64,000 bases of DNA from Tillus elongatus (taxonomy: Eukaryota > Arthropoda > Insecta > Coleoptera > Cleridae): assembly GCA_964006375.1 (NCBI GenBank), contig OZ023265.1, forward strand, positions 14,215,252-14,279,251, given 5' to 3'. A model generated the notes under the pieces. It made no database searches, was not told where the DNA came from, and was given only the letters and a program-made list of their open reading frames with translations. The stretch's first letter is position 1. Every line of letters starts with the position of its first letter. Shown one piece after another: positions 62,352 through 64,000 of this stretch. Position numbers and translations under genes: made by a program.

Positions 62352-64000
62352 TTTCATGCACTCAGGGTACGTCTAAATATCACTTCCAATAGACCAACAG
62401 GAAAGTCAAAACACCCCTGTGGGGACTAACTAAAAGAATAGGCCCAAGGTAACTCCTCCCTGTCGTACGAGGCGACTAATCGGAGCCAAGCGTTGACCAC
62501 ATCACCAAGAGGCCACTAATCGGGGGCAGGTGGTAGTGGACTTTTCCTTTACGTGATAGTAAAGGACTTTTTCACGTCCGAGGAGGTACCACCACTTACA
62601 TCAAGGAGCCGGTGAAGTCCCAACAGACGTTTCCGGTTCTGGTGTATGAGTCGGTTTTCCTTATAAACATGGCTCCTCCATGTACAAAATATTCCGGAGA
62701 TAAAATACCCCTCCATTCGGATCTCCGGAAGGGGGGTGTACAGGGGGCGCCGGCATCAAGATTTAACATATCCTTGTTGAATATATTCTAACCTGAACTC
62801 CGTTCACCATTTTTTCCAGGTTAATAGGCCCCAACTCCTCGTCCTCACCGAAACCCAAATCAGTACCAAAGCAGCCACTAATCACCTTAATTACCCGTGG
62901 TATGAGCTCCTTACTTCCTTTAGATTGCATAGAGACGTGTGTGCCTACGTCCGTAGCAATATACCCCGCACGAGACTCCCCAATTTAGAAGCTGGAAAAA
63001 AGACATACTTTGGATGAAACTCTCTCTCAGGGCTGCAACTAAATTCATCTGTTGCATTTACCGGTCACCTTCTGACAAATGATCTTCGACTACCTATCTG
63101 AAAATCTATAATAAGGAATGGCTAGGATCTTCAAAAACCGATCCACAAGGGAGAGTAGCGGATGCCTTTGCAGTCAACAATTATTTAGCCAATATGGTTC
63201 AGCAATCTACTTACTTTCCTCGCATCCCAACACACAGCTCAAATCCCTTGGATCTCCTTCTTACTACAAAACCTGAATGCTATAAGACATCAGTCACCAC
63301 CCCCCTTGGTTGCTTAGACCACGGCATGGTCACTGCTTCCTGTGCAATGCAACCCGAGGTCACACAGTCATCACACCCACGTATCGTTTGGCACTACAAC
63401 TCCGCGAACTGGGACGAAATGCGAAATTACTTTTCCTCATTTCCATGGGCGTCTGTCTGCTTCTCTCATCCTGACCCCTCTGATATCTCACAAAACGGCA
63501 CCGAAATTATCCAAGCTCGCATGGAATTATTTATTCCACGTACACAAAAAACCTTTTCAGCCACTCAAAAGCCCTGGTTCTCTAAATCCTGTGACAAAGC
63601 CAGACTTGAAAAGGTCAAAGCTCACAAAATGCTTCTACTCAATCCCAGTCAAGAAAACCGTCAAGCATTTAACGACGCAAGAAACCGCTATGTCCGCATT
63701 CCTTATGAGGCAAAAAACTCGTTTAATAACCACATCAAAAACAAAGTCCTCTCAAGCTCCAACAGCAGCAAACCCTTCTGGACTCTTGCTAAATCTATTG
63801 GGAATAATTTATGCACGTTCCCACCTATTTTTTCAGGGGATGAAATTGTTTCTACCGCCCTGGGCAAGGCTGCACTTTTTGCTTCTTGTTCGCCTGCAAA
63901 TCAACTCTCAAGCCACCTCCAAATGTTCAACCACCAACAGTCCCCAATGTCGCGCATAAAATGACGGATATCATTTTCAAAACTAAAAAGGTACGAAAGA
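62352..64000 (+). mobile_element. LINE-D copy 5: 5' UTR, endonuclease and linker, runs off the window
   Basis: The only copy with the 5' part. A relatively GC-rich leader (62380-62770: CCTCCCTGTCGTACGAGGCG, GGAGCCGGTGAAGTCCC) precedes the coding region, in the place expected for an internally promoted 5' UTR. The element continues into LINE-D RT-linker sequence at 64000, where the window ends. Confidence 0.8.
62812..64000 (+). pseudogene. LINE-D ORF2 N-terminal region (APE-type endonuclease), broken
   Basis: An early frame reads RPQLLVLTETQISTKAATNH and RLHRDVCAYVRSNIPRTRL (62825-62990), the region of the endonuclease around the catalytic Glu (TET). After stops, 63194-63964 is open for 256 codons: SSNPLDLLLTT and GCLDHGMVTASC (the C-terminal His region, normally SDH), then the linker WDEMRNYFSSFPW and NPSQENRQAFNDARNRYVRI. 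APE nucleases nick target DNA for target-primed reverse transcription. The stop at 63962-63964 and frame changes indicate a defective copy, but whether the RT beyond is intact cannot be seen. Confidence 0.75.

Overview
The window reads as intergenic, transposon-dominated DNA from an arthropod, most likely an insect. It is AT-rich and packed with (TA)n and (AAT)n arrays. It holds several non-LTR retrotransposon lineages common in insects (RTE-like, jockey, CR1/jockey-like, Dong/R4-like, Tx1/L1-like), Penelope-like remnants, piggyBac, pogo, mariner and DD41D mariner-type DNA transposons, and tRNA-derived SINEs. The species cannot be fixed from the sequence. The only cellular gene I can support with confidence is a tRNA-Asp(GTC) at 33780-33851. 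A CpG-containing, less AT-rich block at 25.27-25.68 kb might be a promoter or first exon of a host gene, but this is weak.

Layout. 0-10 kb: a broken LINE split by a SINE, a MITE, a composite TA-core repeat, a foldback element with duplicated flanks, a pogo-like remnant, and an RTE-like LINE with a 417-codon open reading frame. 10-20 kb: TA-core repeats, a palindromic foldback between two TA arrays, a broken DD41D transposon with long inverted arms, a possible 60-nt intron and a SINE, then a LINE-D copy split by another SINE. 20-30 kb: Penelope-type termini, a piggyBac pseudogene, a second SINE family inside a TA-core repeat, and a structurally intact 2,070-bp DD41D transposon with 418-bp inverted repeats, sitting inside a TA microsatellite. 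30-38 kb: LINE-D, a Penelope reverse transcriptase remnant, the tRNA, and two Dong/R4-like elements bounded by (AAT)n arrays. 38-48 kb: a nearly intact RTE-like LINE, a tandem dimer repeat, jockey, LINE-D next to a hammerhead-ribozyme-like fold, a decayed DD34D mariner, and a short LINE tail with perfect 13-bp target duplications. 48-58 kb: a Tx1-like LINE split by a LINE-D copy and a TA-core repeat, a 313-bp tandem duplication, and more TA-core repeats. 58-64 kb: a third DD41D element, TA arrays, and the 5' half of a LINE-D copy that runs off the window.

The elements interact mainly by nesting. SINEs sit in a LINE reverse transcriptase motif and in a transposon arm. LINE-D sits in a Tx1-like ORF1. 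All three DD41D elements sit at TA, two of them at or in TA microsatellites. Three structures merit most attention: the intact long-TIR DD41D element, the TA-core repeat family with a conserved terminal stem-loop, and the hammerhead-like and Penelope-like motifs. I use 'LINE-D', 'TA-core repeat' and 'R3' as labels for this window only. All boundaries were read by eye and may be off by some bases.
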